Shown: positions 1 through 25,275, counted from the first letter of the stretch. The stretch is 64,000 nucleotides of DNA from Heligmosomoides polygyrus polygyrus (GCA_947396885.1 OX377201.1:7116934-7180933); one strand, 5' to 3'. The notes: generated by a model from the letters alone, not told the origin. Translations and numbers: made by a program.

Positions 1-2
1 AT

Positions 3-137
3 TCATTTACCAGAAACCTCAAACGTCTTCCCTTTCCTATCGCTAACACTACCGTCTGGCTTGACTCAGCTTTGGCTCGAGCTACCGACTTTTGTCCTGA
101 ACCTCAGAAGTGTCTTCATTTAGAAATGGACTCCTGA
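3..137 (+). CDS. possible 3'-terminal coding fragment, unknown product
   Basis: From the window edge one forward frame stays open for 44 codons and ends in TGA at 135-137. The residues are mixed and not low-complexity (for example the stretch VWLDSALARATDFCPEP), so this may be the last exon of a gene or the end of a LINE ORF starting upstream. I recognise no family. Another forward frame is also open for about 40 codons, so the assignment is weak. Confidence 0.2.
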   Translation, partial: SFTRNLKRLPFPIANTTVWLDSALARATDFCPEPQKCLHLEMDS

Positions 138-238
138 GGTTCATCATAATAGGCAGGACTGAAAGTTTCCGCCATATGTATTGGGCTTATAAATTCAAAA
201 ATCATAACATTAGCCAGAATTTGATTTGTTCAATTATG

Positions 239-534
239 GTAAAAGGATAAAAGATAAAGGACGGCGTTATTCAATCCCTTTTGGGATGCGCCACGCATTC
301 CACTTCTATGGGATGTCGGAGGCGAGTTGTATGCGTATTTGGCCATACAATGACATGCACTGGCCAGACGATGAACAAGTCAGCGCTCTATCCTTCCCAG
401 ACAAGTCTGGTACCAATTCACCGACTCCGGAGGGATGGAAGGCGTGGTTGGCCTGGGCGGGAAATCCGAACCAGGAACCTGGTATCGGGTGCACGCGACA
501 GTCGGCGCCTCCTCCGAATGCGCTACACGCGCCC
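239..534 (-). mobile_element. tRNA-derived SINE, near full length
   Basis: On the minus strand this reads from a tRNA-like head (GGGCGCGTGTAGCGCAGTC type, box A) through a box-B-like GGTTCGGATTTC, a conserved body and a tail of TTTATCC-type 7-mers. It is one of more than 20 copies. Its frames give recurrent MRHAFYFYG- and GWKAWLAWAG-like peptides that are not genes. Confidence 0.85.
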
Positions 535-889
535 TACGACAAGGCTTAGGGAAAGAAAACATGTGCAACCTTAACTTGAAAGATTCTAGAGAAAGTATAC
601 GCGGAAACTGCAAGTTAGCATCCCATATGAAGGCGGAAAAGAAGCGCGGCAATCTCCATCTGAATAAAAAGGAGAAAACCAGACTCCTAATTATTTTTCT
701 TCTTTTACTTTTCTGTGCGCCTAGAATCGTGAGCGGGGGAGTTGAGACATGTTCCCTGCTTTCTAAGTTTCTACACACTTACTGACTGCTCTTGTGGATC
801 TGTTGTTCTGTTGTGCCTTGCTTGATTGTATTTGTGTTAATTGGGTTTAATTACCCAAGTTTGAAGTACATAAATACTATAGTTGTTCT

Positions 890-2420
890 TAAAGGAATAC
901 ATTCGAACAATTATACGAATAGTCAGATTTTCGACATTTCTAGGACATTTCTATTTCATCGAATGTTCGTTCGAATTCGAACAACGATGGTTTTAAAAAG
1001 TCAAATCTTCGCTTCGAGATCTATGTTTGAATATTGTACAAGGTGTCTTTAAAAAACGTAAACACTGTTTGAAAGATGTGTTCACAGTAAAAGTACTCAA
1101 GAAGTTGAGGGGTCGCATGAAAGCTTAAGAAATAGAAATGTTGTAGCATAGAGCGGCATGGAATGCGCCATGCACTCGTATGAAATTTTGTGTTTTATGC
1201 TCGATTGATTGTGTTTCACTTGAACACTTGTTATAATTTCTCCAAAAAGTGGCTATTTCAACTGAATTGTACTTTTTTAAGGTTTAAAACTTAAAAACAC
1301 ACTACGGGTCGCAAAAAATGCAGGGTATCTTTAAAAGAATGCAGGTACTATGTAAAAGGTTCTGACATCGCTGCAAGTAAACCTTTTAACAGTGTCTGAA
1401 ACTCATATAAAGGCACATGATGACGAGATTTCTGTGACGTGTAAATACTCAAGATTGCGCCATGCCCTTGTCTAAAACCTTGCATTTCAGATTCGATTGA
1501 TTGTGCATGGACTGAATGCTTCATGCAATCTTGTTACTACTTGGCAACACTAACCTGTGCTGTAATCCTTTTGACCCTAAGAACTTGAAAATTATAAAAA
1601 GGCATGTGAAATGCGAATTTATTGATTGCACCATTTAAATATGAGCAGGAGCCCTATTCCAAGACGGATTCTGTGGACTGATGGAGCAATATTCAAGCTG
1701 AATGAAAAAGTTAATCGGCATAATTACAGCTACTAGGCAAACGAATACGTTAAAAGAAGCGCAGCACAGGTTGATTTGGCCAGGTAGTGACAAGATTGTA
1801 GCAAGCATTCAGCCTATGCACAATCAATCGAATCTAAAATGCAAGGATTCAGACGGGTTCATGGCGCAATTTTTACTACTTGCACGCCACAAAAATCTCG
1901 TTATTATGTGCTTTCATATGAGTCTCAAACATCTTCAAAAGCTTCACTAACAGCAATGTTAGAACCTTTCAAATAGTACCCGCATTTTTAGGATGCCCTG
2001 CATTTTTCGCTAGCCAAAATGTGTTTTTAAGTTTTAAACTTTAAAAAAACATAATTCAGTTAAAATGGCTATTCTTTGGAGAAATAATAACAATTATTCA
2101 AGTGAAACACAACCAATCGAGTGTAAAATACAAAATTTCATACGAGTGCACGGCGCATTCCATGCCGCTCGTATGCTAGAACATTTATATTTTTCCAGCT
2201 TTTATATGAGCCTCAACTTTTCTAGTAACTTCACTGTGTGCGGAGTCATCACCTTTCAAACAGTGTATACCTTTTCTTTAGACACCCTGCTAAAATTGAA
2301 TATTTCAACTTTATTCGAAAATTGAATAACTTTGTTCGGATATCGAGAAAAATTACAATCCTCAAAATTCAAACAAATCATTTGACTATGCGATTATTCG
2401 AAAGAATGAAAAATGGACTC
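890..2420. repeat. large AT-rich foldback (inverted-repeat) element
   Basis: Two arms of roughly 500 bp, about 1040-1560 and 1770-2290, are imperfect inverted copies around a short centre. For example CACTGTTTGAAAGATG in the left arm meets CACCTTTCAAACAGTG in the right arm, and GCGGCATGGAATGCGCC meets GGCGCATTCCATGCCGC. Flanking TTCGAAT-rich sequence extends the symmetry outwards. No transposase is visible, so this is probably a non-autonomous foldback element. Confidence 0.7.
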
Positions 2421-2706
2421 ATTCGATTTTTGATCATTTGAAAAAATAAACGAGTGATAAAAATTAATTTGAAAAAAGAAAAAATTAATTGATTCTTTCG
2501 TTCAAAATTTTTTTCAAAAGTATAATGTAATGAATACAATTGCAATTTGCGAGTGCACATTTGAGAAGAATTAAGAATTCTGAGGAATTCTTTGTGTTTG
2601 TCTCCGTCCTCTTCGTAGCGTACACCTGTACTCTATTGAAGACGATAATTTGCGCCAAAAACCCCGTCGTGAGGTGGATGAAACCGCAAAATTAAATTTT
2701 TCAGAG

Positions 2707-16549
<13,843 letters not shown>

Positions 16550-17412
16550 ATTGTGTAACGGATCAGCTGCTTGACACCTGAACTCCACGTTCTGTTACGC
16601 ATGTGAAACAATGGTCTCTGCCGAAAAACAGGAACCACTCCTGAACTCTTTCTACCGTTATAAAGCATTCCTATGGTGGAATAAAAACCCTTAAATTTTA
16701 AGGTTCAGCCAAAAATGGTCTAGAAAAGTTGTATGTTTGTCACGACATCACGGAACGATAGGTGATACAGGTGCGCAAGCCTAATACGCCTTCAAATTAC
16801 CTCCATTATACGACGAGATCTGCAATTGACCTTTTTTGCGACTGGCCCTCAAAGCATTGGGTCCAATTTACCCCACTAAGCAATCATCGCAAACGCTCGC
16901 CCCGCTCTTGCGAGGGGACTGCAAAAATTCTAATCCACCCCTTGCATCCAAAAAAGATCAACAACACAATGGGTCACAGACCTACTAGAAGCAATAACAA
17001 TACAAAGCGACCAGCTCCACGTCGAGCAACATACCCAAGCCAGCCATGTGAACGCTGTGCCGTATCTCCGCAGAGTTTGGCACGTTAGGTTTATAGTTAG
17101 GGAGGGTGCAGGACTGAAGTATAAAAGGCAGTTTTGGAAACTTACAATGTTGAAGAAACCCTTGTAGAGCTCAGCAGCTTCCCTTCTAACAATTCACAAC
17201 ATCAAGTGCTCGCTTGCGCAGAAATAATGGCCATTCTGTTATCCGCTTTTATTTCATGTCTGCTGCACATGTAGTACAACAGTCATTATATTTGGTGTGG
17301 TGTTTTAATTTTAACAAATTTCATTAAAACCTAGCTATTATCACAACAAAACAGTCAATTATAATCCGTTTATGAATGAGGATTATCCTACGCAAGCCTC
17401 TTCTGGGTACGT
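16550..17412. other. 3' UTR and intergenic sequence after the acetyltransferase
   Basis: AATAAA at 16680-16685 is the likely polyadenylation signal. Beyond it are small repeat fragments: a degraded SINE-like piece near 16770-16830 and a GAGGGGACTGCAAAAATT block at about 16913 that resembles one at 11366. No convincing exon. Confidence 0.5.
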
Positions 17413-17568
17413 AAAGGATAAAGGATAAAGTACGGCCTCGCACTGATAAAGTACTCAATCCCTTTTGGGATGCGCCACGCATTCTACGTCCGCGGGATGT
17501 CGTGGAGGCGATTTGTATGCGTATTTGGTCATACAATGACTTGCGGTGGCCAGTCGATGAACAAGTCT
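17413..17568 (-). mobile_element. SINE, 3' part, split by LINE insertion
   Basis: SINE body and tail up to GATGAACAAGTC, where the sequence switches abruptly to LINE. The missing head resumes at 21827 with GTCAGCGCTCTATCC. Both parts join to one normal SINE. Confidence 0.95.
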
Positions 17569-17640
17569 CATTCCCACCGCCCTCTAGGTCGGTTGTGTCT
17601 TCATTCGATCTCACTTACTTCCTTTGCAGGGTCTACTACA

Positions 17641-18303
17641 ATGCCGGTAAAGAAATCACAACCGCTCCCACGCTCATCACAAAAAATTGCGAGCTCAATG
17701 CCGCAGGCTGCAAGTAACGAGGGAGAAACCTGCGATTACAGCAAGTTCTCAATTAATGAGATCATTGCTTCTATTATTGAAAGAAATACTGATCCAGTGA
17801 TTGAGGGAATGGCATTAGCGCTGCAAGCAAAAATTCCACAGGCTATATCTGATGGCATCGAAGAAAATCGTAGGCAGAGTAGTATAATTATGGCTGGCAT
17901 TGCGGAAGCACCTTCCGAGTTGTCGCCGTCTAGTAAGCAAAGTGATCTAGAGGATAAGGTAACTCGTGTGCTCGACACCCTTCAGGTTGAATGCTGACCG
18001 GAATCTGTTTTTCGCCTGGGGTCTTACTCAGAGGATAAAATTCGCCTTGTTAAGGTTGTCTTGCCCTCTAGATTCCACTGGCAACAGGCTATAGCTAATA
18101 CTCGTCGTTTGCGTCTGTCTGGTTATACTAATGTGTTTGTGCGCAAGAGTATGACGAGGGATGAGCGAGAGCAGGATTACAGACTTCGACAGCGAGCACG
18201 CGAGTTAAATGAAGGAAAAAGCTCAAAAGAGTGGGTAGTTTATAGAGGGGAACTTAGACGTGTAAGCGAACTTGCAGCTAGACGCTCGGTGGGAAACCAC
18301 TAG
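17641..18303 (+). pseudogene. LINE ORF1 with one in-frame TGA
   Basis: One frame runs from ATG 17641 to TAG 18301-18303 (221 codons) but is cut by TGA at 17995-17997. The amino half is acidic and helical; the second half has VFRLGSYSEDKIRLVKVVLP and a basic stretch (MTRDEREQDYRLRQRAREL) like nucleic-acid-binding ORF1 proteins of CR1/Jockey elements. The stop fits a CpG decay of CGA to TGA. A downstream re-start is possible but the copy is probably ORF1-defective. Confidence 0.8.
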
Positions 18304-18305
18304 AG

Positions 18306-21164
18306 TTGCGCGGTCCACAGCCTAAGCTAAATTGCTTTTTGTTTAACTCTCGGAGCATTGTTAATAAATTACTTTTGTTACACTCCTTTGTTTGTAGTAA
18401 CAGCCCTGATATTGTTTTTATAACTGAAACTTGGTTAAATTCAAAAATATTGAATGCAGAAATAGTGGGAGGCTATCCGTATAATGTTATACGATCAGAT
18501 CGAAGCTCACAGAGAGGTGGAGGTGTATGTTGCCTGATAAAGAATGGGCTGATTTTTAATCCAATAGCTATTGCTGAGCAGCTTATTTCAGACATAATTT
18601 GTATGGATATCATTTCTGACCGTTCTGGCAGTTCTGCTTCTATCAGAATGATTTTGCTGTATCGTCCTCCAAGATCTGCTGTTGAAGAAGACGATAAATT
18701 GATTGATGTGCTTTATGATTTATGTTCTGCTCCTACACCTGTGGTACTAGTAGGTGATTTTAATCTTAACATTGACTGGATAAGATGTCGTGGTGAATCA
18801 CAGAGTGATGAAAGGTTCAGATTAGTATTTACTGACTGCAAGCTTACACAAATGGTTTTGCATCCTACACGACACGATTCTATCCTCGACTTAGTCTTGC
18901 GTTCCGATCCAATAGTCGACAATGTTGGAATAGCTCCTCCTTTTGGTAACTCTGATCATAACATGATATTTTTCCAGTTGAGCTGCCTTCAGGACGAATC
19001 GTTGTATCTACCTGTACCTCTATATAACCGAGTGGATTATGATAAACTCAACTATTATCTTGGAAGTATTAATTGGTTTCAGGTTTTCAGTGGTTATACG
19101 GACATCAATGATATCTACTATCGGTTTTGTCTGATACTATATCAATTATTTGGTGAACTTGTTCCATTTCGATACAGAAAGGCACAACTACACCAGTACC
19201 CAACTCATATTAGGAACCTGTTCGCTCAAAAAAGTCGTCTTTTCTGTAGTCTAAGGAATCCATTAGCACACCCGTTATATAAGAAAGTATGCTCTGACAT
19301 AAACCATCATATTAAAAGATACATAGCTTACCGAGAGCGTCGATTGCACGCGTTAAGTAAGAAGGCATTTTTCAATTACCTCAGAATGAAGGTTAAAGCC
19401 GCTTGTGATCTTCCAGTCCTAAAGGATGGGAATGGAGGTATTCTCAGGTCAAATCAGGACAAAGCCAGGGCACTTGGTAATTATTTTGCCAGTGTTTTTA
19501 ATTCTATTACATGTGATTACCCGTCGAGTGACAGATGCGGTGTTTTACATCTGCCATACCTGTCTGAATCCTATGCCGACATTTCAACAATTGACCCCTC
19601 AGAGATTCTGTGTGTTATGAAGAAGCTCAAACCCTCTCTATCGGCCACATATGATGGTATCCCTCAAATGATCTTTCGTAGATGTGCTCACACATTGCAA
19701 TACCCACTAGCTATGATCTACAACACATCGTTGGCACTGGGACAAGTTCCAGACATTTGGAAAGACTCTTTGGTGACCCCAATTCCCAAAAACACAGATG
19801 CGTCGACATTATCTGACTTTAGACCTATCAGCATATGTTCGACCGCAAGCAAAATCTTGGAAAAAATTATAAGAGATAAACTTTGTTATTGGTTTTCGAG
19901 ACATGATGTAATACCAAAAGAACAACATGGTTTCGTGTCAGCGGCATCAACTGAAACACTGCTTTCGGACTCTTTGTATGATTGGTTAACTGCAATAAAT
20001 GATGGCAGATCGGTTGAAATCATTTTCTTCGATCTCTCCAAGGCGTTTGATAAGGTGCCGCACAATAAACTGCTGCGAAAACTTGAATACTTTGGCATAA
20101 GAGGTCAACTCTTAAAATGGTTATCATCATACTTGCGGGACCGGCACATGACAGTAAAGGTGGGTAATAGTTATTCTGATCGACATTCGTGTACTAGCGG
20201 AGTCCCTCAGGGTGGAGTGCTATCTCCCCTATTGTTTTTAGCCTATACTGCTGATGTACCGAAAACCCTAAAAGTTCATCCAAATTTGGAGGTTAAGATG
20301 TTTGCGGATGACATAAGAATTTACTATGCCTACCAGCCTTGTGACCAAAAGTTGGCTAACGACTATATTTCAGAATCTGTTCGGAAAATGATGGAATGGT
20401 CTGACAAGTGGGAAATTCCTGTTAACCTCAGTAAAACAGTTCATTTACATTTAGGTCCTCCTCCAATACCCAGATACAGTTTCAACAACTTTGTGCTAAG
20501 ACAGGACGAATATGTTAGAGATCTGGGTGTTATGGTTGACTCTTCCTTAAAGTTCAGCAAGCATATAGAAACCGTTACCAGAAAGGCACTATCATCGCTT
20601 TTCCTAATTCTAAGGAATGTACAGTGCAATGACCCCCCTTTTCTGGTCAAATTGTATAAAATGTATGTATTACCACACTTAGAGTACGGCTCTACTATTT
20701 GGAATCCTTTCGTTAAGAAATACCTGCAGCAATTAGAAAAAGTTCAAAAAATTTTTACCAGAATAGTTTACTATAGAGCATTTCCCGATCCAAATTACCC
20801 GCGAACTTTACCATCCTACAGAGAACGGCTTCACTTTCTCGGCCTAAAAAGCCTGAAATACAGAAGGATTGTTAAAGATTTAGTATTTTCCTTTCGCATT
20901 TTTCGCATGGAAGTTAAATTGAGGGCCAGTAAATACTGGATATTTAGGCCAAGTCGTGGAAGAGCAACAGTTCTAGCATTACAGCACCGTAGATTTAACC
21001 GTCCTATCGGAAACATTGCATTTAATTCATTCTTTTTGCGAACTGCTAGATGGCTTAATCAACTTCCACAGCATTTGATTTCATGTAGAAATTCTAAGGA
21101 CTTCAGAAATAAGTTGCGCAAATTAAATGTTTTACAAATACTTCGGATTGAGGATGTGAACTAA
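18306..21164 (+). CDS. LINE ORF2: apurinic-type endonuclease and reverse transcriptase
   Basis: Uninterrupted frame of 952 codons. The N-terminal endonuclease domain (about residues 8-225) shows NSRSIVNKL, DIVFITETWLN, VLVGDFNLNIDW, ILDLVL and SDHNMIFF, with the usual catalytic Glu, Asp and His blocks. The RT domain (about 480-760) shows DFRPISICSTASKILEK, QHGFVSAAST, FFDLSKAFDKVPH, SGVPQGGVLSPLLF and the catalytic MFADDIRIYYA. The C-terminus (HLEYGSTIWNPF) is typical of CR1/Jockey. There is no ATG at the beginning; the frame is already open upstream and overlaps the end of ORF1, so translation by re-initiation or frameshift is likely. RT activity looks possible from residues seen. Confidence 0.93.
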   Translation: MRGPQPKLNCFLFNSRSIVNKLLLLHSFVCSNSPDIVFITETWLNSKILNAEIVGGYPYNVIRSDRSSQRGGGVCCLIKNGLIFNPIAIAEQLISDIICMDIISDRSGSSASIRMILLYRPPRSAVEEDDKLIDVLYDLCSAPTPVVLVGDFNLNIDWIRCRGESQSDERFRLVFTDCKLTQMVLHPTRHDSILDLVLRSDPIVDNVGIAPPFGNSDHNMIFFQLSCLQDESLYLPVPLYNRVDYDKLNYYLGSINWFQVFSGYTDINDIYYRFCLILYQLFGELVPFRYRKAQLHQYPTHIRNLFAQKSRLFCSLRNPLAHPLYKKVCSDINHHIKRYIAYRERRLHALSKKAFFNYLRMKVKAACDLPVLKDGNGGILRSNQDKARALGNYFASVFNSITCDYPSSDRCGVLHLPYLSESYADISTIDPSEILCVMKKLKPSLSATYDGIPQMIFRRCAHTLQYPLAMIYNTSLALGQVPDIWKDSLVTPIPKNTDASTLSDFRPISICSTASKILEKIIRDKLCYWFSRHDVIPKEQHGFVSAASTETLLSDSLYDWLTAINDGRSVEIIFFDLSKAFDKVPHNKLLRKLEYFGIRGQLLKWLSSYLRDRHMTVKVGNSYSDRHSCTSGVPQGGVLSPLLFLAYTADVPKTLKVHPNLEVKMFADDIRIYYAYQPCDQKLANDYISESVRKMMEWSDKWEIPVNLSKTVHLHLGPPPIPRYSFNNFVLRQDEYVRDLGVMVDSSLKFSKHIETVTRKALSSLFLILRNVQCNDPPFLVKLYKMYVLPHLEYGSTIWNPFVKKYLQQLEKVQKIFTRIVYYRAFPDPNYPRTLPSYRERLHFLGLKSLKYRRIVKDLVFSFRIFRMEVKLRASKYWIFRPSRGRATVLALQHRRFNRPIGNIAFNSFFLRTARWLNQLPQHLISCRNSKDFRNKLRKLNVLQILRIEDVN

Positions 21165-21826
21165 ATGGTCTGTTTTCACTTCTTCTGATCACTAACACTA
21201 GTTCAAGTGATGTTGCAGTTTTAGAAATTTTGTCAAATAAACCCTTAACTAAATAGAACAAACATCACATTTTTTAGGATGTGTGATGGTTTCTGGTACC
21301 GGACTATCCCGACAAATCTATCTGACGTGGCGACAACTTTTATCTTATGTATAATACGTATAATATATGCACCTAAGATCAATGAAGTTCAGGAAGAAGA
21401 GATCTTGATTGTCCCGACATATGAAGCATGACGTTTGCTCTCTATTTATACTGCTACACGAAGAAAACAAGAAATCATTAAAAGAAGAAGACAGGCTACA
21501 ATAATTATACCGTTCTAGCTCAATACCCGAGATGGACTACCTTATTATTATTACATAACTCTAGCATCCTATTATTGACAAATAATACTAATTCTTTAGA
21601 CGCTCCCGGCGTTGCTCTATTACGCTCATGGGCTCCGATATTTATATTGACAGTGTTGTTTTCGCGGACTATAACGACGAACTATCTATCCATATTGCTC
21701 GACTGTTCTCGCAATTATAACGACTATACTGCCTATATATCTACATATCTATATCTGCATATATATTATTTATGGCGCACAAATATGTGCATTGTAATAA
21801 ATAATAAATAATAAATAAATAATAAA

Positions 21827-21995
21827 GTCAGCGCTCTATCCTTCCCAGACAAGTCTGGTACCAATTCAGCGACCCTGGAGGGATGGAAGGCTTGGTTGGC
21901 CTGGGCGGAAAATCCGCAACAGGAACCTGGTATCGGGTGCACGCGACAGTCGGCGCCTTCTCCGACTGCACACTCTGTGTTCGTACTTTAGAATA
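21827..21995 (-). mobile_element. SINE, 5' head part, split by LINE insertion
   Basis: Continues the SINE broken at 17568: GTCAGCGCTCTATCCTTCCC through the inverted box B to the degraded head TCGGCGCCTTCTCCGACTG. Same divergence as its partner. Confidence 0.93.
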
Positions 21996-22188
21996 AATGT
22001 TAACAAAGGCTGTAAAGATTGAATCAGCCACATCCACATGGTAGTAAAAGTAGCAAAAGTAAAGGCTTTCGCTTATATTGGGTCGGTCCAGGATTATTGT
22101 CGGATTTAGGCATCCACATTCAAATTGAAATTTCTCCGCTAGAAGAAATACATACCAGCTCCAATAAGTCTTTCAAAATCTTCATGTA

Positions 22189-23094
22189 TTAGGCTGGCGA
22201 AAAAGTCTTGCGCTAAAAATTCTAAAAAAAATTTCAAGATTCAACAGGAACTTCCAAGGATTGTTTGGTGCCACGTAGTTATACCACGAACATTCCAGAG
22301 TATTTCGCACACGTGGCAATTTGCTTCTGAGGGCATATAAATACTACGATTGCAGTGAAAACTGACTGACTCCGTGACTTGCTCAAGGCTTCGCGACTGA
22401 CTATCGCTCAGTCTCCCCTTGTTCGTTTTCGTAATAAGGACATTCTCGATGACATCGTGACGGGAGATGAATTCCGGGTCTTCTTCGTTAGCCATACTCG
22501 GAAGGCCCAGTGGCTCCCTCAAGGAGAACCACAACCTCAAGGCGGACATCGTCCAGAGAAAGGTAATGCTGTGCTGTTGATTCTCGAGGAACGCTCTGTC
22601 GTGAGCTTCCTGGCGACAGCACCGCAGTAACAGCGAACATCTACGCTACACAGCTGCAGAAGCTGAGCGAGGCCATTCGCGCAAACGGCGAGCGGAGGGA
22701 TGTCTGCCTTCTTGACGACAATGCTCGCCTCCCCCCCCCCCCCAGGTTGCAAGGTCGTCTCGCCAGAAGTTGCAGAAGCTTAGATGGGAGGTGCTGCCCC
22801 ACCCACCGTATTCGCCAGATCTTGCGCCATCGGACTACCACCTCTTCCGAGCTCTCAAACAACACCTGAGGGATAGGTGCTTCAACGACCGAACCGAACT
22901 AGAATCCGAGGTGGAACAATTCTTCGAGTCACAGCTGACTTCATTCTGGAAAGAAGGATTTCATGATCTCCCCGTCAGATGAAGGTTGTAGATGTAAATG
23001 GTAACTACTTGGTAGATTAAAGTCGCTCACTAAGGAAACAATAAAATTTTGAAAAAAAATTACGTTGTGATGCAAGACCTCTTCACCAACCTAA
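22189..23094 (+). mobile_element. mariner transposon, internally deleted
   Basis: Ends TTAGGCTGGCGAAAAAGTCT and, inverted, TTAGGTTGGTGAAGAGGTCT, flanked by TA at 22187-22188 and 23095-23096. At 906 bp it is shorter than the copy at 4045-5275 and lacks the N-terminal part of the transposase. It contains a poly-C run near 22730-22744. Confidence 0.88.
22379..22982 (+). pseudogene. mariner transposase remnant
   Basis: Frames give DIVTGDEFRVFFVSHTRKAQW (first catalytic Asp block) and, in another frame, HPPYSPDLAPSDYHLFRAL followed by LRDRCFNDRTELE. The separation by frameshifts and the missing DNA-binding half show it is dead. Confidence 0.87.
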
Positions 23095-23272
23095 TAATTG
23101 TTCGTAAGGCGATTAGGCTATGGCTTTACGTATTTAAAAATTGGTCTACAGAGACTATGTACTGGTGGAGCTCTGCCTCATCAATGGTTCAAAAACTGAC
23201 CTGTATCGTAACAAAGACATTCAGGGAACCTTTGGTCAAATGGTGTTTAGTTTTAGAGAGCTATGCACAGTG

Positions 23273-23615
23273 TAAGGCCTCGTGCATACTTACCGTCGCC
23301 GCGATGGAATCGCGGCGATGAGTTTTGCAGGGCGACGCGAAAGAATTTGAATTTCTTTGTGCTCGTCGCATCGCCCATCGCTCTGCAAGGGAGCGCGACC
23401 GCGATCCGTCCTGGACCAACGCTAAACACCGCGCGCGGCGCGAAAAAGTATGCCATGCCCGCGATGGACGCGGGAAGCCATCGCGCATACCGACCGCCAC
23501 TGTTGCGGCGGCCGCGGCGAAGTTTTCTTTGACTATTCGACCGCGTGCGGCGGAATGGCCATGGACTGAGCGTCGCGATGGCATCGCGGCGATGGAAGTA
23601 TGCCCCTGACCTAAT
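23273..23615 (+). mobile_element. GC-rich MITE, complete copy
   Basis: Ends TAAGGCCTCGTGCATACTTA and, inverted, TAGGTCAGGGGCATACTTCC, followed in both arms by an inverted CGCCGCGATGGAATCGCGG type block. It is extremely GC-rich compared with its surroundings, which produces spurious long frames on both strands. Partner copies are at 8661-8911 and 9745-9838. Confidence 0.8.
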
Positions 23616-23699
23616 AGGAGCACGAGATTTCCCGCTCATATTTTCTACAGATTCTGGAGAGTCGATTTCCCAATGCGTTTCAACCTCCATGTCGTACCG

Positions 23700-25175
23700 C
23701 GGATATTTTCCTTCCTAGATCACCTGTTGTCTTGTTGATCATCGAGGTGCTCGAGCGGGTCCAGCAGCGTCTCCATTCGTCCCTGTCGCGTGCCAGAGTG
23801 CTCCAATAGATGCCCTTCGGTCGGGGGACAAAAGGCTCATGGTCGTACTTCTTCATGAAAGCCCTTCGTGCAGGGCTTTAATGAAGAAGTACAACCAATG
23901 CATTGGTAGAATGATGTTCTCCTGACAGCCCGCGAAATTCGGTGACGGCTCTCGTTTCAGCGAGTGTATGCGAAGTGACCGGCCCACCTATCTTTCGACG
24001 TATTGGTCCATGCGACGCGTCTCTGATCTTCGAACCTATGCGAAGCTCGGAACTCTGGATGTCTTCTCTCAGTTGTGTGAGTCGTGTCACCCCAAGCATC
24101 GTTATTTCGATTCTACGCGCGCGTGTTCACCCTGTTTTGGTATGGCCCAAGTCTCTGAGACGTATGTTAGCGCAGGAAGAATAGTGGAGTCGAATAGGGA
24201 GGCACGGATCTAGGTGTTCTCATCTTCGTCACTACTTCTCCGGCACTCCTGAAAGCTTTTCTAGATGTTTCTTTCCTTCTGCCTATGCTGACTTCGCGAC
24301 CTAGACACAGGTAGCTGGAGCATTCGGAGATGTTCGTCTGTTGTGTAAGAATGAGGCATCAGAGACTAGCCAGTTTCTCGTGAACATTGTCTTCGTGAGG
24401 TTCAACTGCAGTCCAATATTCCCACATACACTACCGAAGTCTGCCATCCGTCTGGCTAATGCTCGGTGTTATGAGAACGATGTCGTCAGCGAAGCGAAAA
24501 TGGGACAGCTGCCGGCCGTCAACCTTCACTCCCATGTCTTCCCATTATGGTTCGTGTATGACCTTTTCGAAGGTGGCGCCGAAGAGGAAATATGGTATCC
24601 GCCTGCCAAACCTCTCTTTTCACGTCGATCACGACGTCGTTGTAGATCTTGGTCGCGAATCCACTATACAGCTACCGAAGGACTCTGACGTACTGAGTAG
24701 GAAGAGCAGGGCTTCGATCACCGCCTGATCTTCGACAGAGTCGAATGCCCTCTTCAGGTCGATGAACGTAAGACACAGCGGCAGCTTGTACTCTCGAGAC
24801 ACTTCGATGAGCTTCGTAATGGTGTGCACGTAGTCGATCGTGCTGAATCCTCTCCGAAATCCTGCTTGTTCGCATGGCTGTCCTTCGTCCAGCGTTCTGC
24901 TCATCCTATTCAGGATCACTCGAGTGAACAGCTTGTAGACTACGGACAGCAGGCAGATCGGGCGATAGTTGCCAATGTCGTGCACGTCTCCCTTCTTGTA
25001 CAGCAAGACGATCCTGCTGGTCTTCCACTGAGATGGAACCTTGTAAACCCCGACAGGTAGTGTGTGAAGAGCCGCGCCAGGGGGTTGATGAGCGCTGGCA
25101 GGAGGTTCTCCAGGTGTTCTGGTCTAAAATGTGACCCGACTGAGTGGGGCACGAACGACCATAAGGTCGACTCAT
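23700..25175 (-). pseudogene. RTE-like LINE pseudogene (RT domain to 3' end)
   Basis: Reading on the minus strand: HFRPEHLENLLPALINPL, then LYKKGDVHDIGNYRPICLLS, GFRRGFSTIDYVHTITKLIE and LTFIDLKRAFDSVE, the classical RTE RT blocks. Near 24500-24440 a degenerate polymerase block and the C-terminal part follow. At least four frameshifts. It lies downstream of the synthetase gene, between the two convergent genes. Confidence 0.87.
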
Positions 25176-25261
25176 AGCGCTACTCTATATGTGCACTAGC
25201 GGCCTCTATCCGTTCCACCAGTACACATGCTGAACAAATGTCTGCTCATTCGGATGAACGC

Positions 25262-25267
25262 TTTATT
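25262..25267 (-). terminator. polyadenylation signal of the seryl-tRNA synthetase gene
   Basis: AATAAA on the minus strand, about 9 nt after the stop codon, consistent with a short nematode 3' UTR. Confidence 0.65.
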
Positions 25268-25275
25268 CTGAAGCC

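Larger units (their letters stand above)
17569..21826 (+). mobile_element. full-length CR1/Jockey-like non-LTR retrotransposon
   Basis: Boundaries are defined by the interrupted SINE. The element has a 72-bp 5' UTR, ORF1 (17641-18303, one in-frame stop), ORF2 (from about 18306 to 21164), about 630 bp of 3' UTR, and an AATA/AAT tail ending at about 21826. A short AAGTC occurs at both junctions and is the probable target duplication. Its completeness suggests a recent insertion. Confidence 0.93.
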
